Positions 49,812-57,422 of a DNA stretch of 57,422 nucleotides are shown piece by piece. The notes beneath the pieces were generated by a model that was given only the letters and a program-made list of their open reading frames with translations, made no database searches and was not told the origin of the DNA. The position numbers and the translations under genes are program-made. The DNA comes from an uncultured Lachnospiraceae bacterium (lineage in GTDB: Bacteria > Bacillota > Clostridia > Lachnospirales > Lachnospiraceae), in NCBI GenBank assembly GCA_910579225.1, contig CAJTTI010000023.1, forward strand, positions 1 through 57,422. Reading direction: 5' to 3'. How positions within the stretch are numbered: the stretch's first letter is position 1; each line of letters begins with the position of its first letter.

Positions 49812-51518
49812 ATGTCAACAAAAGCGTTTTACCCGCTCAGCGAAATTGGCAAAGGCAAGCCAGGTTTCTCTAAGACCCGTTCCATCATTGAAGCGGCTTT
49901 CTACGGAAACAATGTAGTAAAAGTCAATACACTGAAGGAAGCTTATGAGTTAGCAAAGAATTCTCCGGGAACAATCGTAACGGATATGCCCGTATACAGA
50001 GGCGAGGAGTTCGGCCTGGAAAAAGATGCAAAAGTTCTTCTGTTCAACGACGGCGCAGTGACCGGACGTTATGCAGCGGCACGCCGGATCAAAGGAGAGC
50101 CGGGTGTTGATGAAGAAAAACTGGATAAAATCGTCATGGACGCTGTCTATGAGACCCGCTGGAAAACCATGTACCATGCAGAGTGCTACGCAGGTCTGGA
50201 TCCGGAATTCATGGCAAAGATTCACCTTCTGATTCCGGAAGGAGAGGAGAATCTTCTCTATAACTGGATGATCAACTTCCAGTATATGTCTGATGACTAT
50301 GTAAAAATGTATAAAAAATCCAAACCCATCGGCGATGGCAAAGAGCCGGATATCTATATCTTCTCCGATCCCCAGTGGACACCGGTGGAGCGCCCGGATC
50401 TGGACTTCAGCTGCCTGAGCGATCCGCTGACTCTGTGTTATTTTGACACCAACCAGAACTGCGCAGCGATTCTTGGCATGAAGTATTTCGGTGAGCACAA
50501 GAAAGGTACTCTGACTATGGCATGGGCGCTGGCAAACCGGAACGGTTATGCAAGCTGCCACGGCGGACAGAAAGAGTATGCGCTTTCTGACGGAAGAAAA
50601 TATGTGGCGTCTGTATTCGGTCTGTCCGGATCCGGCAAATCCACACTGACCCATGCACAGCATGGCGGCAAATACGGCATCACCGTTCTTCATGACGATG
50701 CATTTATCATCAATACCGAGACATGTGCTTCCGTAGCGATTGAGCCGACCTATTTTGACAAGACCGCAGATTACCCCACCGGATGCCCGGACAACAAATA
50801 TCTGCTGACTGCTCAGAACTGCTCCGCTACGATGGATGAGGACGGTAAGATTCAACTGGTAACGGAAGATATCCGTAACGGCAACGGCCGTGCCATCAAG
50901 TCCAAACTGTGGTCTCCGAACCGTGTGGATAAGATCGATTCTCCGGTCAATGCTATTTTCTGGATTATGAAAGATCCGACCATCCCGCCGGTAGTGAAGC
51001 TGAAAGGTTCTGCTCTGGCATCTGTTATGGGTGCGACGCTGGCAACCAAGACTTCCACCGCAGAGCGTGTGGCTGCAGGCACCGATCTGAATGCGCTTCG
51101 TATTGTGCCTTATGCAAACCCGTTCCGTACCTATCCTCTGGTCAATGACTATGAGAAATTTAAGAAGCTGGTGGAGGAGAAGAACGTAGACTGCTACATC
51201 GTCAACACCGGTGACTTTATGGGCAAGAAGGTCCAGAAAGAAGATACCCTTGGAATTCTTGAGGATATCGTGGAAGGCAAGGCAGACTTCAAGCAGTGGG
51301 GTCCCTTCGAGGATATTGAGATCATCAATGACTGGAGCGGAAAGAGCGGAGACTTCACACCAAACCTGCAGGATGCAGACTATGTAGAGGCTCTGAAAAA
51401 TGCGATGAAGAACCGTGTGGATGCAGTGGCGAAGTTCGCTACAGCAAAAGGCGGCTATGATAAGCTTCCGGATGAGGCACTGGCTGCACTGGAGAAGCTG
51501 GTAAAAGAGCTGGCATAA
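49812..51518 (+). CDS. pckA: Phosphoenolpyruvate carboxykinase (ATP)
   Basis: A 568-residue ATP-dependent PEPCK. The P-loop GLSGSGKST is at residues 270-278 with K276. The preceding substrate/metal region has YFGEHKKGTLTMAWALANRNGYASCHGG, and HDDAFIINTET is present. In gut Lachnospiraceae it usually runs in the carboxylating direction, fixing CO2 onto PEP to form oxaloacetate and ATP. The gene is monocistronic, with GAGGAGG before the start. Codon use looks highly biased, suggesting strong expression. Confidence 0.96.
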   Translation: MSTKAFYPLSEIGKGKPGFSKTRSIIEAAFYGNNVVKVNTLKEAYELAKNSPGTIVTDMPVYRGEEFGLEKDAKVLLFNDGAVTGRYAAARRIKGEPGVDEEKLDKIVMDAVYETRWKTMYHAECYAGLDPEFMAKIHLLIPEGEENLLYNWMINFQYMSDDYVKMYKKSKPIGDGKEPDIYIFSDPQWTPVERPDLDFSCLSDPLTLCYFDTNQNCAAILGMKYFGEHKKGTLTMAWALANRNGYASCHGGQKEYALSDGRKYVASVFGLSGSGKSTLTHAQHGGKYGITVLHDDAFIINTETCASVAIEPTYFDKTADYPTGCPDNKYLLTAQNCSATMDEDGKIQLVTEDIRNGNGRAIKSKLWSPNRVDKIDSPVNAIFWIMKDPTIPPVVKLKGSALASVMGATLATKTSTAERVAAGTDLNALRIVPYANPFRTYPLVNDYEKFKKLVEEKNVDCYIVNTGDFMGKKVQKEDTLGILEDIVEGKADFKQWGPFEDIEIINDWSGKSGDFTPNLQDADYVEALKNAMKNRVDAVAKFATAKGGYDKLPDEALAALEKLVKELA

Positions 51519-51537
51519 TGTTTGTGAAATAGATAAC

Positions 51538-51572
51538 AAAGGGGCTGTCTGGAAAGGCGGTCCCTTTCTTTT
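51538..51572 (+). terminator. Terminator after pckA
   Basis: AAAGGGGC and GGTCCCTTT pair over 8 bp, then a pyrimidine/T-rich tail (CTTTT). Confidence 0.65.
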
Positions 51573-51719
51573 GGTCGTGTACAGTACAAGGAAGCGGAAA
51601 ATTTGATCATAAACCATAGTGCGGGGTCATAGAATAAATCATGGAAAAGCTTGCCCGCGGGGCGCTTGTCGCATTTTCCAGAAAATTGAAAAATTGGAAC
51701 AAGTTTTTGTGCACTGTGG

Positions 51720-51748
51720 TTGTCAAACTCGAAAAAATAGGTTATACT
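51720..51748 (+). promoter_or_regulatory. Promoter of the 6S RNA candidate
   Basis: TTGTCA at 51720-51725, 17 bases, TATACT at 51743-51748. Confidence 0.8.
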
Positions 51749-51754
51749 AGAGTT

Positions 51755-51949
51755 ACAGATTTCCTGAGGTGTTCGAGAGCCCTGTTATTTTGAACCTACA
51801 TTTACGTTCATGGGATTCCAAGATCGCAAGCCGGATGTCATGCCTCCGTCTTTGGAGACGCTAGTGGAAGGCTGAAGACTTGTTGAGGTTACCCACCTAG
51901 CTTTTGGCTAGGCGTCAAAATACAGGGAACGGCACTTTGGGAAACGGAG
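51755..51949 (+). ncRNA. ssrS: Probable 6S RNA
   Basis: A non-coding transcript of about 195 bases with its own promoter and terminator. The 5' end reads ATTTCCTGAGGTGTTCG, close to the E. coli 6S start (ATTTCTCTGAGATGTTCG). TTTCC and AGGTG at the 5' end pair with CACTT and GGAAA near the 3' end, giving the closing stem. The interior is a long imperfect duplex, including CCGTCTTTGGAGACG and CCTAGCTTTTGGCTAGG hairpins. 6S RNA binds sigma-A RNA polymerase and tunes transcription in stationary phase. No open frame of note covers it. Identity rests on these matches, not on a model search. Confidence 0.75.
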
Positions 51950-51954
51950 AGTAT

Positions 51955-51989
51955 CGGGTATTGCAAGAAACTTGCAGTACCCGTTTTTT
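51955..51989 (+). terminator. Terminator of the 6S RNA candidate
   Basis: CGGGTATTGCAAG, AAA, CTTGCAGTACCCG (one mismatch) followed by six T. Confidence 0.9.
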
Positions 51990-52055
51990 CATATCATGGG
52001 AAAGCGGGAAAAGTACCCGTGACAGGTCTGAACTGCTGGTTATGGGAGGGATGGA

Positions 52056-53372
52056 ATGTACAAAAGGAGACTGAAACAGAAAGCCATGCTTCTGGTGGTT
52101 CTTCTGGGTTTTTTGATCCTGCTGATTGTACCGGAAACCAGAAGAGAACAGGAAGAAGTTCCGCAGGAAGGGGAACTTCTGGAGATTCCCAAAGAAGATG
52201 AGGAATATACAGTGACACCGGAAGAAACATGGGAGATGCCTCAGGCAGATGCGAAGATTCGGGTGCTGATTCTGGCGGAGGATGGGGGAATCTTCCACGA
52301 GGAGAAAGAGCTGAACCGGGAATATCCGGGAGAGCTTGTGTATTACGAGGAAGAGGATGGATGGGTAATTGTCAATGAAGTGCCGCTGGAAGAGTATCTG
52401 TGCAGGGTAGTGCCCAGCGAGATGCCGTCGACTTACGCGAAAGAAGCTCTGAAGGCGCAGGCGGTCTGTGCCAGGACTTATGCCGTGTGGCAGATGAGGG
52501 AATATGCCTATCCGGAATACGAGGCTCATGTAAACGACAGCGTGTCTTACCAGGTGTATAATCACATTGAGAGTCAGGAATCTACGAATCAGGCAGTGGA
52601 GGCGACCAAGGGACAGATCATGTTATATGGAGATGGTCCGGTGAAAGCATATTATTTTTCATCGTCCTGCGGGAGTACCACAGATGAGAATATATGGGAA
52701 AAAGGAGACAGAGATCAAACTCCGTACATAAAAGGCAGGAGAGTGAGTGATCCTGCGTCTGAATCCGACAGCGATCTTACAGGAGAAGAAGAATTCTCGG
52801 AATTTATCAGAAAAAAACATGGAGATGACCTGGAGATCTCAGAACCTTGGTACCGGTGGAACTGCTATGTGCCTCTGGAACAGATTGAACAGAATGTAAA
52901 TACCTGGGCCGGGGTCAGAGCTCAACATTCCAAAGACGGAGTGCTCCGGCAGGAAGATGAGGGATATATCTGGCAGGAAACCGACAGCATCGGGAACATA
53001 CAGGAGGCAAAGATTATAACCCGGAATACAGGGGGCGCGGCGCATGAACTGCTTCTGATTGGCAGTGGGGGAGTACTGAAGATAAAATATGAGTATAATA
53101 TCCGTTTGATGCTTGGGATTCCCGGCGGGGAGATTCATAAAAATGACGGAAGTATGGGGGAAGGCGGTAGTCTGCTGCCCAGCGGCTATTTTGTGATGGA
53201 AGCAGTGGAGGAGGAAGGAAAACTTGCCGGTTATCAGATCTATGGAGGCGGTCTGGGACACGGAGCCGGTATGAGTCAGAACGGAGCGCGGATCCTGGCG
53301 GAGAGAGGGTATGGCTATGATCAAATCCTGCAGTATTTTTATCATGAAATTCGCCTTGCAAGGTTAGAATAG
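52056..53372 (+). CDS. SpoIID/LytB-domain protein
   Basis: A 438-residue protein of the SpoIID/LytB family, lytic transglycosylases that remodel peptidoglycan. Residues 9-25 form a membrane anchor (AMLLVVLLGFLILLIV) and an acidic linker follows to about 75. The SpoIID domain fills about 100-435, with the catalytic Glu122 in VVPSEMPSTYAKEALKAQAV, YYFSSSCGSTTDE, and GGGLGHGAGMSQNGARILA. Genuine spoIID lies in the spoIIR/spoIID/spoIIQ region; the neighbours here are different, so it may be a vegetative paralogue. The start at 52056 follows GGGAGGG by 5 bases. Confidence 0.88.
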   Translation: MYKRRLKQKAMLLVVLLGFLILLIVPETRREQEEVPQEGELLEIPKEDEEYTVTPEETWEMPQADAKIRVLILAEDGGIFHEEKELNREYPGELVYYEEEDGWVIVNEVPLEEYLCRVVPSEMPSTYAKEALKAQAVCARTYAVWQMREYAYPEYEAHVNDSVSYQVYNHIESQESTNQAVEATKGQIMLYGDGPVKAYYFSSSCGSTTDENIWEKGDRDQTPYIKGRRVSDPASESDSDLTGEEEFSEFIRKKHGDDLEISEPWYRWNCYVPLEQIEQNVNTWAGVRAQHSKDGVLRQEDEGYIWQETDSIGNIQEAKIITRNTGGAAHELLLIGSGGVLKIKYEYNIRLMLGIPGGEIHKNDGSMGEGGSLLPSGYFVMEAVEEEGKLAGYQIYGGGLGHGAGMSQNGARILAERGYGYDQILQYFYHEIRLARLE

Positions 53373-53417
53373 ATACTGTATAATGCATGGAAAACAGAGG
53401 AGCGACAAAAAGAAAAG

Positions 53418-54239
53418 ATGACACAGTGGATAGAAAACATTATAGAGATGAAAAGAGATATGGAGAAAAGCCATGTGGGAGCGTATGCGGCCCAGTCGGC
53501 TTATTTTATCATTCTTTCTTTTCTGCCGTTAATTATACTGCTTTTATCCATGATTCAATTCACCGGTATCGGGAAGGCAGAACTGTATGATCTGATCCGG
53601 GATGTGGTCCCTTTGGGATTCCAGAGCTGGCTGCTTGGGATAATTGATGAGATGTACAGCCGTACGGTTGCGACGGTATCAATCTCTGCGCTGGTGACTG
53701 TCTGGTCAGCAGGAAAGAGCTTTATGGCGCTGAACAGAGGGATGAACGCCATCTGCCGGGTGGAAAAAAGGCAGAATTATCTCAAGATGCGCCTGCGGGG
53801 AGCCGTATTTGCACTTTTATTTGTTTTTCTGATCGTTGCAACACTACTGTTGGTCGTATTTGGCACCTCCATTCACGAACTGTTTGCCGTTTACTTTCCG
53901 TTTCTTGCCATTTTTACCCGTATCATTCTGTCTTTTCGCATGGTGGTGATGCTGGGACTTTTTACTTTTTTCTTCGCTTTGTTTTATATGGTTCTGCCCA
54001 GCCGAAGGGCTGGTTTTGTGGAACAGCTTCCGGGCGCTCTCTTTGCTGCTGCCGGCTGGTACCTGTTTTCCTATGGATTTTCCATCTATATTGAATACAG
54101 TCACGCCTTTAATATGTATGGCAGTCTGACTACCCTGGTGCTTTTGATGTTCTGGCTCTATTTTGTCATGTACATCGTCCTGATTGGTATGGAGCTGAAT
54201 TACTGGAGAGAGGAACGGATGTTAGGACTTCGTTGGTAA
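53418..54239 (+). CDS. YihY/BrkB-family membrane protein
   Basis: A 273-residue protein with six membrane helices. The family (YihY, virulence factor BrkB-like, formerly mis-called ribonuclease BN) is of unclear function. Family pieces include HVGAYAAQSAYFIILSFLPLIILL at about residues 15-40, SAGKSFMALNRGMNAIC, and the C-terminal YGSLTTLVLLMFWLYFVMYIVLIGMELNY. It follows spoIID after 45 bases, and the two are probably co-transcribed. It ends just before the pheS promoter. Confidence 0.92.
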   Translation: MTQWIENIIEMKRDMEKSHVGAYAAQSAYFIILSFLPLIILLLSMIQFTGIGKAELYDLIRDVVPLGFQSWLLGIIDEMYSRTVATVSISALVTVWSAGKSFMALNRGMNAICRVEKRQNYLKMRLRGAVFALLFVFLIVATLLLVVFGTSIHELFAVYFPFLAIFTRIILSFRMVVMLGLFTFFFALFYMVLPSRRAGFVEQLPGALFAAAGWYLFSYGFSIYIEYSHAFNMYGSLTTLVLLMFWLYFVMYIVLIGMELNYWREERMLGLRW

Positions 54240-54266
54240 CCTTATTCAGGAGGACTAAAAAGGGGG

Positions 54267-54294
54267 TTGACTTTTCTGTGTTTTATGTTATAGT
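54267..54294 (+). promoter_or_regulatory. Promoter of pheS-pheT
   Basis: TTGACT at 54267-54272, 16 bases, TATAGT at 54289-54294. Confidence 0.75.
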
Positions 54295-54300
54295 GAGATA

Positions 54301-54550
54301 CGATATGAAAATGCATGGAAGGTGTCAGTAGCATTCTGTTTTCCGTCAGAGAGGAAGGGTCACCGGCTGTAAGCCCGTCCAGGTTCAGACAGAGTTGTGA
54401 ATTTCCCACCGGAGCAGCATTCCTGAAATATACAGTAAGGAATGACGTCCCCTGCACGTTACGCAGTATGAGCGTCTGGCTTCAGCTAGGAATCAGGGTG
54501 GTACCGCGGATTATAAGTTTCGTCCCTTTTCAGGAGACGGGACTTTTTTT
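54301..54550 (+). promoter_or_regulatory. T-box leader, phenylalanine specific (UUC specifier)
   Basis: A full T-box. Stem I has AGTA at 54327-54330 and specifier TTC at 54403-54405, in the same place relative to CCGGAGC as the Leu codon of the leuA leader. The T-box GGGTGGTACCGCGG is at 54496-54509. The terminator pairs AAGTTTCGTC (54515-54524) with GACGGGACTT (54536-54545), then a T run. Uncharged tRNA-Phe should turn on pheST. Confidence 0.93.
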
Positions 54551-54647
54551 ATGCACAGATCTGTGCAGAGGAGAGAGTGTGTTGGCACAGTGTACAGGAT
54601 GTATGGCAGCTAAGAACAACAATGTAATTAAGGAAGGAGTATAGAAG

Positions 54648-55667
54648 ATGAAGGAAAGATTGCAGAAAATCAGAGAAGACGCAATTGCAAAGATCAAAGC
54701 TTCGAAGAATCCGGAAGCTTTGAATGATGTGCGTGTATCCATACTTGGCAAGAAGGGTGAGCTGACCGCCCTGCTGAAAAGCATGAAAGAGGTGGTGCCG
54801 GAGGAGCGTCCAGCATTTGGGCAGCTGGTGAATGATACAAGAGCAGAGATTGAACGCGTGATGGAGGATGCGAAGAAGCAGATGGAACAGATGCTTCTGG
54901 AGATGCGGCTGAAGACGGAAGTGATTGATGTGACACTTCCGGCGAAGAAGAACTGCATGGGGCATCGCCATCCCAATACCATTGCGCTGGAAGAAGTGGA
55001 ACGTATTTTCATTGGTATGGGATATGAAGTGATTGAAGGTCCCGAAGTAGAGTATGACCTGTACAATTTTGAGAAGCTGAATATTCCGGCGAATCACCCT
55101 GCAAAGGATGAGCAGGATACTTTTTATATTAACAAAGAAATTGTATTGCGTACACAGACTTCACCGGTACAGGCGCGTACCATGGAGAAAGGAAAGCTGC
55201 CAATTCGTATGATCTCTCCGGGCCGGGTGTTCCGTTCGGATGAAGTGGATGCCACTCACTCTCCGTCTTTCCATCAGGTCGAAGGTCTGGTTATCGACAA
55301 AAATATCACTTTTGCGGATCTGAAAGGAACTCTGGAGGAATTTGCGAAAGAACTGTTCGGGGAAGATACAAAGACGAAATTCAGGCCCCATCATTTCCCG
55401 TTCACAGAACCTAGTGCAGAAGTGGATGTGTCCTGTTTCAAATGCGGAGGAAAGGGATGTCGTTTTTGCAAAGGTTCCGGCTGGATCGAGATTCTTGGGT
55501 GCGGTATGGTTCATCCGCATGTACTGGAAATGTGCGGCATTGATCCGGAGGAATACACAGGATTTGCATTCGGCATGGGACTGGAGAGGATTGCGCTTCT
55601 GAAGTATGAGATTGATGACATGAGACTTTTATATGAAAATGATATCCGGTTCCTGCGTCAGTTTTAA
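54648..55667 (+). CDS. pheS: Phenylalanyl-tRNA synthetase alpha subunit
   Basis: A 339-residue PheS, the catalytic class II subunit of the alpha2-beta2 enzyme. The N-terminal coiled coil (MKERLQKIREDAIAKI) is followed by class II motif 2 (FRSDEVDATHSPSFHQVEG) and motif 3 (GFAFGMGLERIALL). A cysteine-rich insert CFKCGGKGCRFCKGSG lies near residues 265-280, as is normal for many PheS. AGGAG precedes the start. It is followed by pheT after 123 bases. Confidence 0.97.
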   Translation: MKERLQKIREDAIAKIKASKNPEALNDVRVSILGKKGELTALLKSMKEVVPEERPAFGQLVNDTRAEIERVMEDAKKQMEQMLLEMRLKTEVIDVTLPAKKNCMGHRHPNTIALEEVERIFIGMGYEVIEGPEVEYDLYNFEKLNIPANHPAKDEQDTFYINKEIVLRTQTSPVQARTMEKGKLPIRMISPGRVFRSDEVDATHSPSFHQVEGLVIDKNITFADLKGTLEEFAKELFGEDTKTKFRPHHFPFTEPSAEVDVSCFKCGGKGCRFCKGSGWIEILGCGMVHPHVLEMCGIDPEEYTGFAFGMGLERIALLKYEIDDMRLLYENDIRFLRQF

Positions 55668-55790
55668 ACTTTGTGAAAAAACTGACAATTTTCGGCGGTA
55701 AAAGAAAAGATATTTGAAGTGCAGCAGGAACAAATAAGAAGCAGGGCGGATCGTGAAGATCCGAAGGAATAGAAGAGAGGTAGAGAGAGT

Positions 55791-57422
55791 ATGAATACAT
55801 CGTTATCATGGATCAAAGCATATGTACCAGATCTGGATGTGACAGAACAGGAATTTACAGATGCCATGACGCTGTCCGGTTCCAAAGTGGAAGGATTTGC
55901 AAAGATGGACGCGGATCTGGAACATATTGTTATCGGACAGATTGAGAAGATTGAGAGACATCCGGATGCGGATAAACTGATCATCTGTCAGGTCAATACA
56001 GGGAAAGATACAGTTCAGATCGTCACAGGAGCCCCCAATGTGAAAGAGGGAGACAAGGTTCCGGTTGTACTGGACGGTGGACGGGTAGCTGGCGGACATG
56101 ATGGGAAGATGACTCCTGGTGGAATTCGGATTAAAAAAGGAAAACTTCGCGGTGTGGAATCCAACGGCATGATGTGTTCCATAGAAGAACTGGGTTCCAG
56201 CCGGGATATGTATCCAGAAGCACCGGAGTTGGGAATCTATATTTTTCCGGAAGATGCAGAAGTGGGCGCTGATGCGGTTGAAGCATTGGGGCTTCACGAT
56301 GTGGTGTTCGAATTTGAGATTACGTCTAATCGTGTGGATTGTTACAGTATCCTGGGACTGGCCAGAGAAGCGGCTGCAACTTTCCGCAAAGAGTTCAGGC
56401 CGCCGGCAGTAAGCGTTAAAGGCAGTGGGGACGATGTGAATCAGTATATTCAGGTAGAAGTAAAAGATATGGAGCTTTGTCCGAGATACTGTGCCAGAGT
56501 GGTAAAAAATATTAAGATAGCTCCGTCTCCGGAATGGATGCAGAGACGGCTGGCTTCTGTGGGGATTCGTCCTATTAATAATGTGGTGGATATTACCAAT
56601 TATGTAATGGAAGAGTATGGGCAGCCCATGCATGCCTATGATCTGGATACGATTGCAGACCGCAGGATTGTGGTGCGCCGGGCGGAAAAGGGTGAGAAGT
56701 TCGTGACGCTGGATGGTCAGGAACGTATGATGGACGATTCGGTTCTGATGATCTGTGACGGAGAGAAAGCAGTTGGTATGGCGGGAATCATGGGAGGCGA
56801 AAACTCTATGATCACGGATGACGTGCATACGATGCTGTTCGAGGCAGCGTGCTTTGACGGGACCAATATCCGCCTGTCCAGCAAGAAAGTGGGACTTCGC
56901 ACAGAGGCGTCCGGTAAATTTGAAAAAGGACTGGACCCCAACAATGCAGAAGCAGCCATTAACCGTGCCTGCCAGCTGATCGAGGAGCTGGGAGCCGGTG
57001 AAGTGGTGGACGGCATGGTGGATGTTTTTGCAGGCGCGAAAGAGCCGGTACGGATATCCTTTGAGCCGGAACGTATCAATCGTTTGCTTGGAACCAGGAT
57101 CTGTCAGGAAGAGATGCTTTCTTATTTTGCATCCCTTGGGATTGAGTATGAAGAGGCGGCAAAAGAGCTGATAATTCCAAGCTTCCGTCAGGACCTGCTC
57201 CGTACGGCGGATATTGCAGAGGAAGTGGCACGATTCTATGGATATGATAATATCCCCAATACACTTCCTAGAGGAGAGGCTACTACAGGAAAGCTTCCGT
57301 TTTACCTGAGGGTAGAGGCTGTGGCAAGAGATGTGGCAGAATTCTGTGGATTTTCACAGGGGATGCATTACAGCTTTGAGAGTCCGAAAGTGTTTGACCG
57401 GTTGCTGCTGCCTGCAGATGCG
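55791..57422 (+). CDS. pheT: Phenylalanyl-tRNA synthetase beta subunit (partial, runs off the end)
   Basis: The first 544 codons of PheT, truncated by the window edge. MNTSLSWIKAYVPDLDV is the usual N-terminus. The tRNA-binding (EMAP-like) domain is at about residues 40-155 (IGQIEKIERHPDADKLIICQV), followed by the B3/B4 editing domain (FEFEITSNRVDCYSILGLAREAA, PINNVVDITNYVMEEYGQPMHAYD) and the B5 domain. The start has AGAGAG only, a weak binding site, so translation may depend partly on coupling to pheS. The C-terminal anticodon-binding fold lies outside. Confidence 0.96.
   Translation, partial: MNTSLSWIKAYVPDLDVTEQEFTDAMTLSGSKVEGFAKMDADLEHIVIGQIEKIERHPDADKLIICQVNTGKDTVQIVTGAPNVKEGDKVPVVLDGGRVAGGHDGKMTPGGIRIKKGKLRGVESNGMMCSIEELGSSRDMYPEAPELGIYIFPEDAEVGADAVEALGLHDVVFEFEITSNRVDCYSILGLAREAAATFRKEFRPPAVSVKGSGDDVNQYIQVEVKDMELCPRYCARVVKNIKIAPSPEWMQRRLASVGIRPINNVVDITNYVMEEYGQPMHAYDLDTIADRRIVVRRAEKGEKFVTLDGQERMMDDSVLMICDGEKAVGMAGIMGGENSMITDDVHTMLFEAACFDGTNIRLSSKKVGLRTEASGKFEKGLDPNNAEAAINRACQLIEELGAGEVVDGMVDVFAGAKEPVRISFEPERINRLLGTRICQEEMLSYFASLGIEYEEAAKELIIPSFRQDLLRTADIAEEVARFYGYDNIPNTLPRGEATTGKLPFYLRVEAVARDVAEFCGFSQGMHYSFESPKVFDRLLLPADA

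Noticed and set aside
49950..51617. 555-codon open frame on the minus strand opposite pckA
   Set aside because: It mirrors the codon phase of a highly biased gene, has no ribosome site or recognisable domain, and covers a clear pckA.
51755..51949. tmRNA or a protein-coding reading of the 6S RNA candidate
   Set aside because: No tRNA-like ends or tag frame; both ends pair with each other as in 6S RNA.
52056..53372. Assignment as the canonical spoIID
   Set aside because: None of the usual sporulation neighbours is present, so only the domain family is claimed.
55806..56828. 340-codon open frame opposite pheT
   Set aside because: An antisense shadow of the PheT editing domains without start signals.

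Overview
The window looks like the chromosome of a spore-forming Clostridia, most likely a Lachnospiraceae member (Blautia / Ruminococcus / Dorea type). The reasons are the gene order ylxM-ffh-rpsP-khpA-rimM-trmD-rplS-lepB-rbgA-rnhB-yraN, two T-box leaders, strong TTGACA/TATAAT promoters, AGGAGG ribosome binding sites, and sporulation-type genes (CotH, SpoIID, SleB/CwlJ and collagen-like exosporium families). No rRNA, phage, transposase or CRISPR array is visible. Assignments come from reading the sequence alone; no database search was possible.

Layout. 1-5 kb: the end of a membrane protein, an ABC permease, a LUD-domain protein on the minus strand, oligoendopeptidase F and a nitroreductase, then tRNA-Gly(GCC). 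5.4-15.4 kb: a small zinc-motif protein, then the SRP / ribosome maturation / signal peptidase cluster, ending with pgeF and a lipase-like hydrolase. One of the two signal peptidases has lost both catalytic residues. 15.5-23.3 kb: nagBA, a PRPP synthetase on the minus strand, then DUF512-der-plsY-gpsA. 23.4-30.9 kb: an SPFH protein with three zinc ribbons (minus strand), dus, a 1366-residue leucine-rich-repeat protein without a signal peptide, and an Fe-S aldo/keto reductase.

31-39.4 kb is the most unusual part. It holds a TPR glycosyltransferase next to a collagen-like protein behind a sigma-K-like promoter, which resembles an exosporium glycoprotein pair. Next comes a two-gene unit: a secreted VIT-vWA protein ending in a PEP-CTERM-like tail, overlapping an exosortase-family gene. 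Upstream of that unit are phased 11-bp direct repeats like those bound by OmpR/PhoB regulators. A homocysteine methyltransferase-family gene and a CotH-like gene follow.

39.4-57.4 kb is mainly amino-acid and central metabolism: ilvN-ilvC, two envelope genes (a GT-C-like protein and an acyltransferase), leuA under a Leu T-box, a cell wall hydrolase, thrC and pckA. A probable 6S RNA, a SpoIID-like protein and a YihY-family membrane protein follow. The window ends with pheS-pheT under a Phe T-box, with pheT running off the edge.
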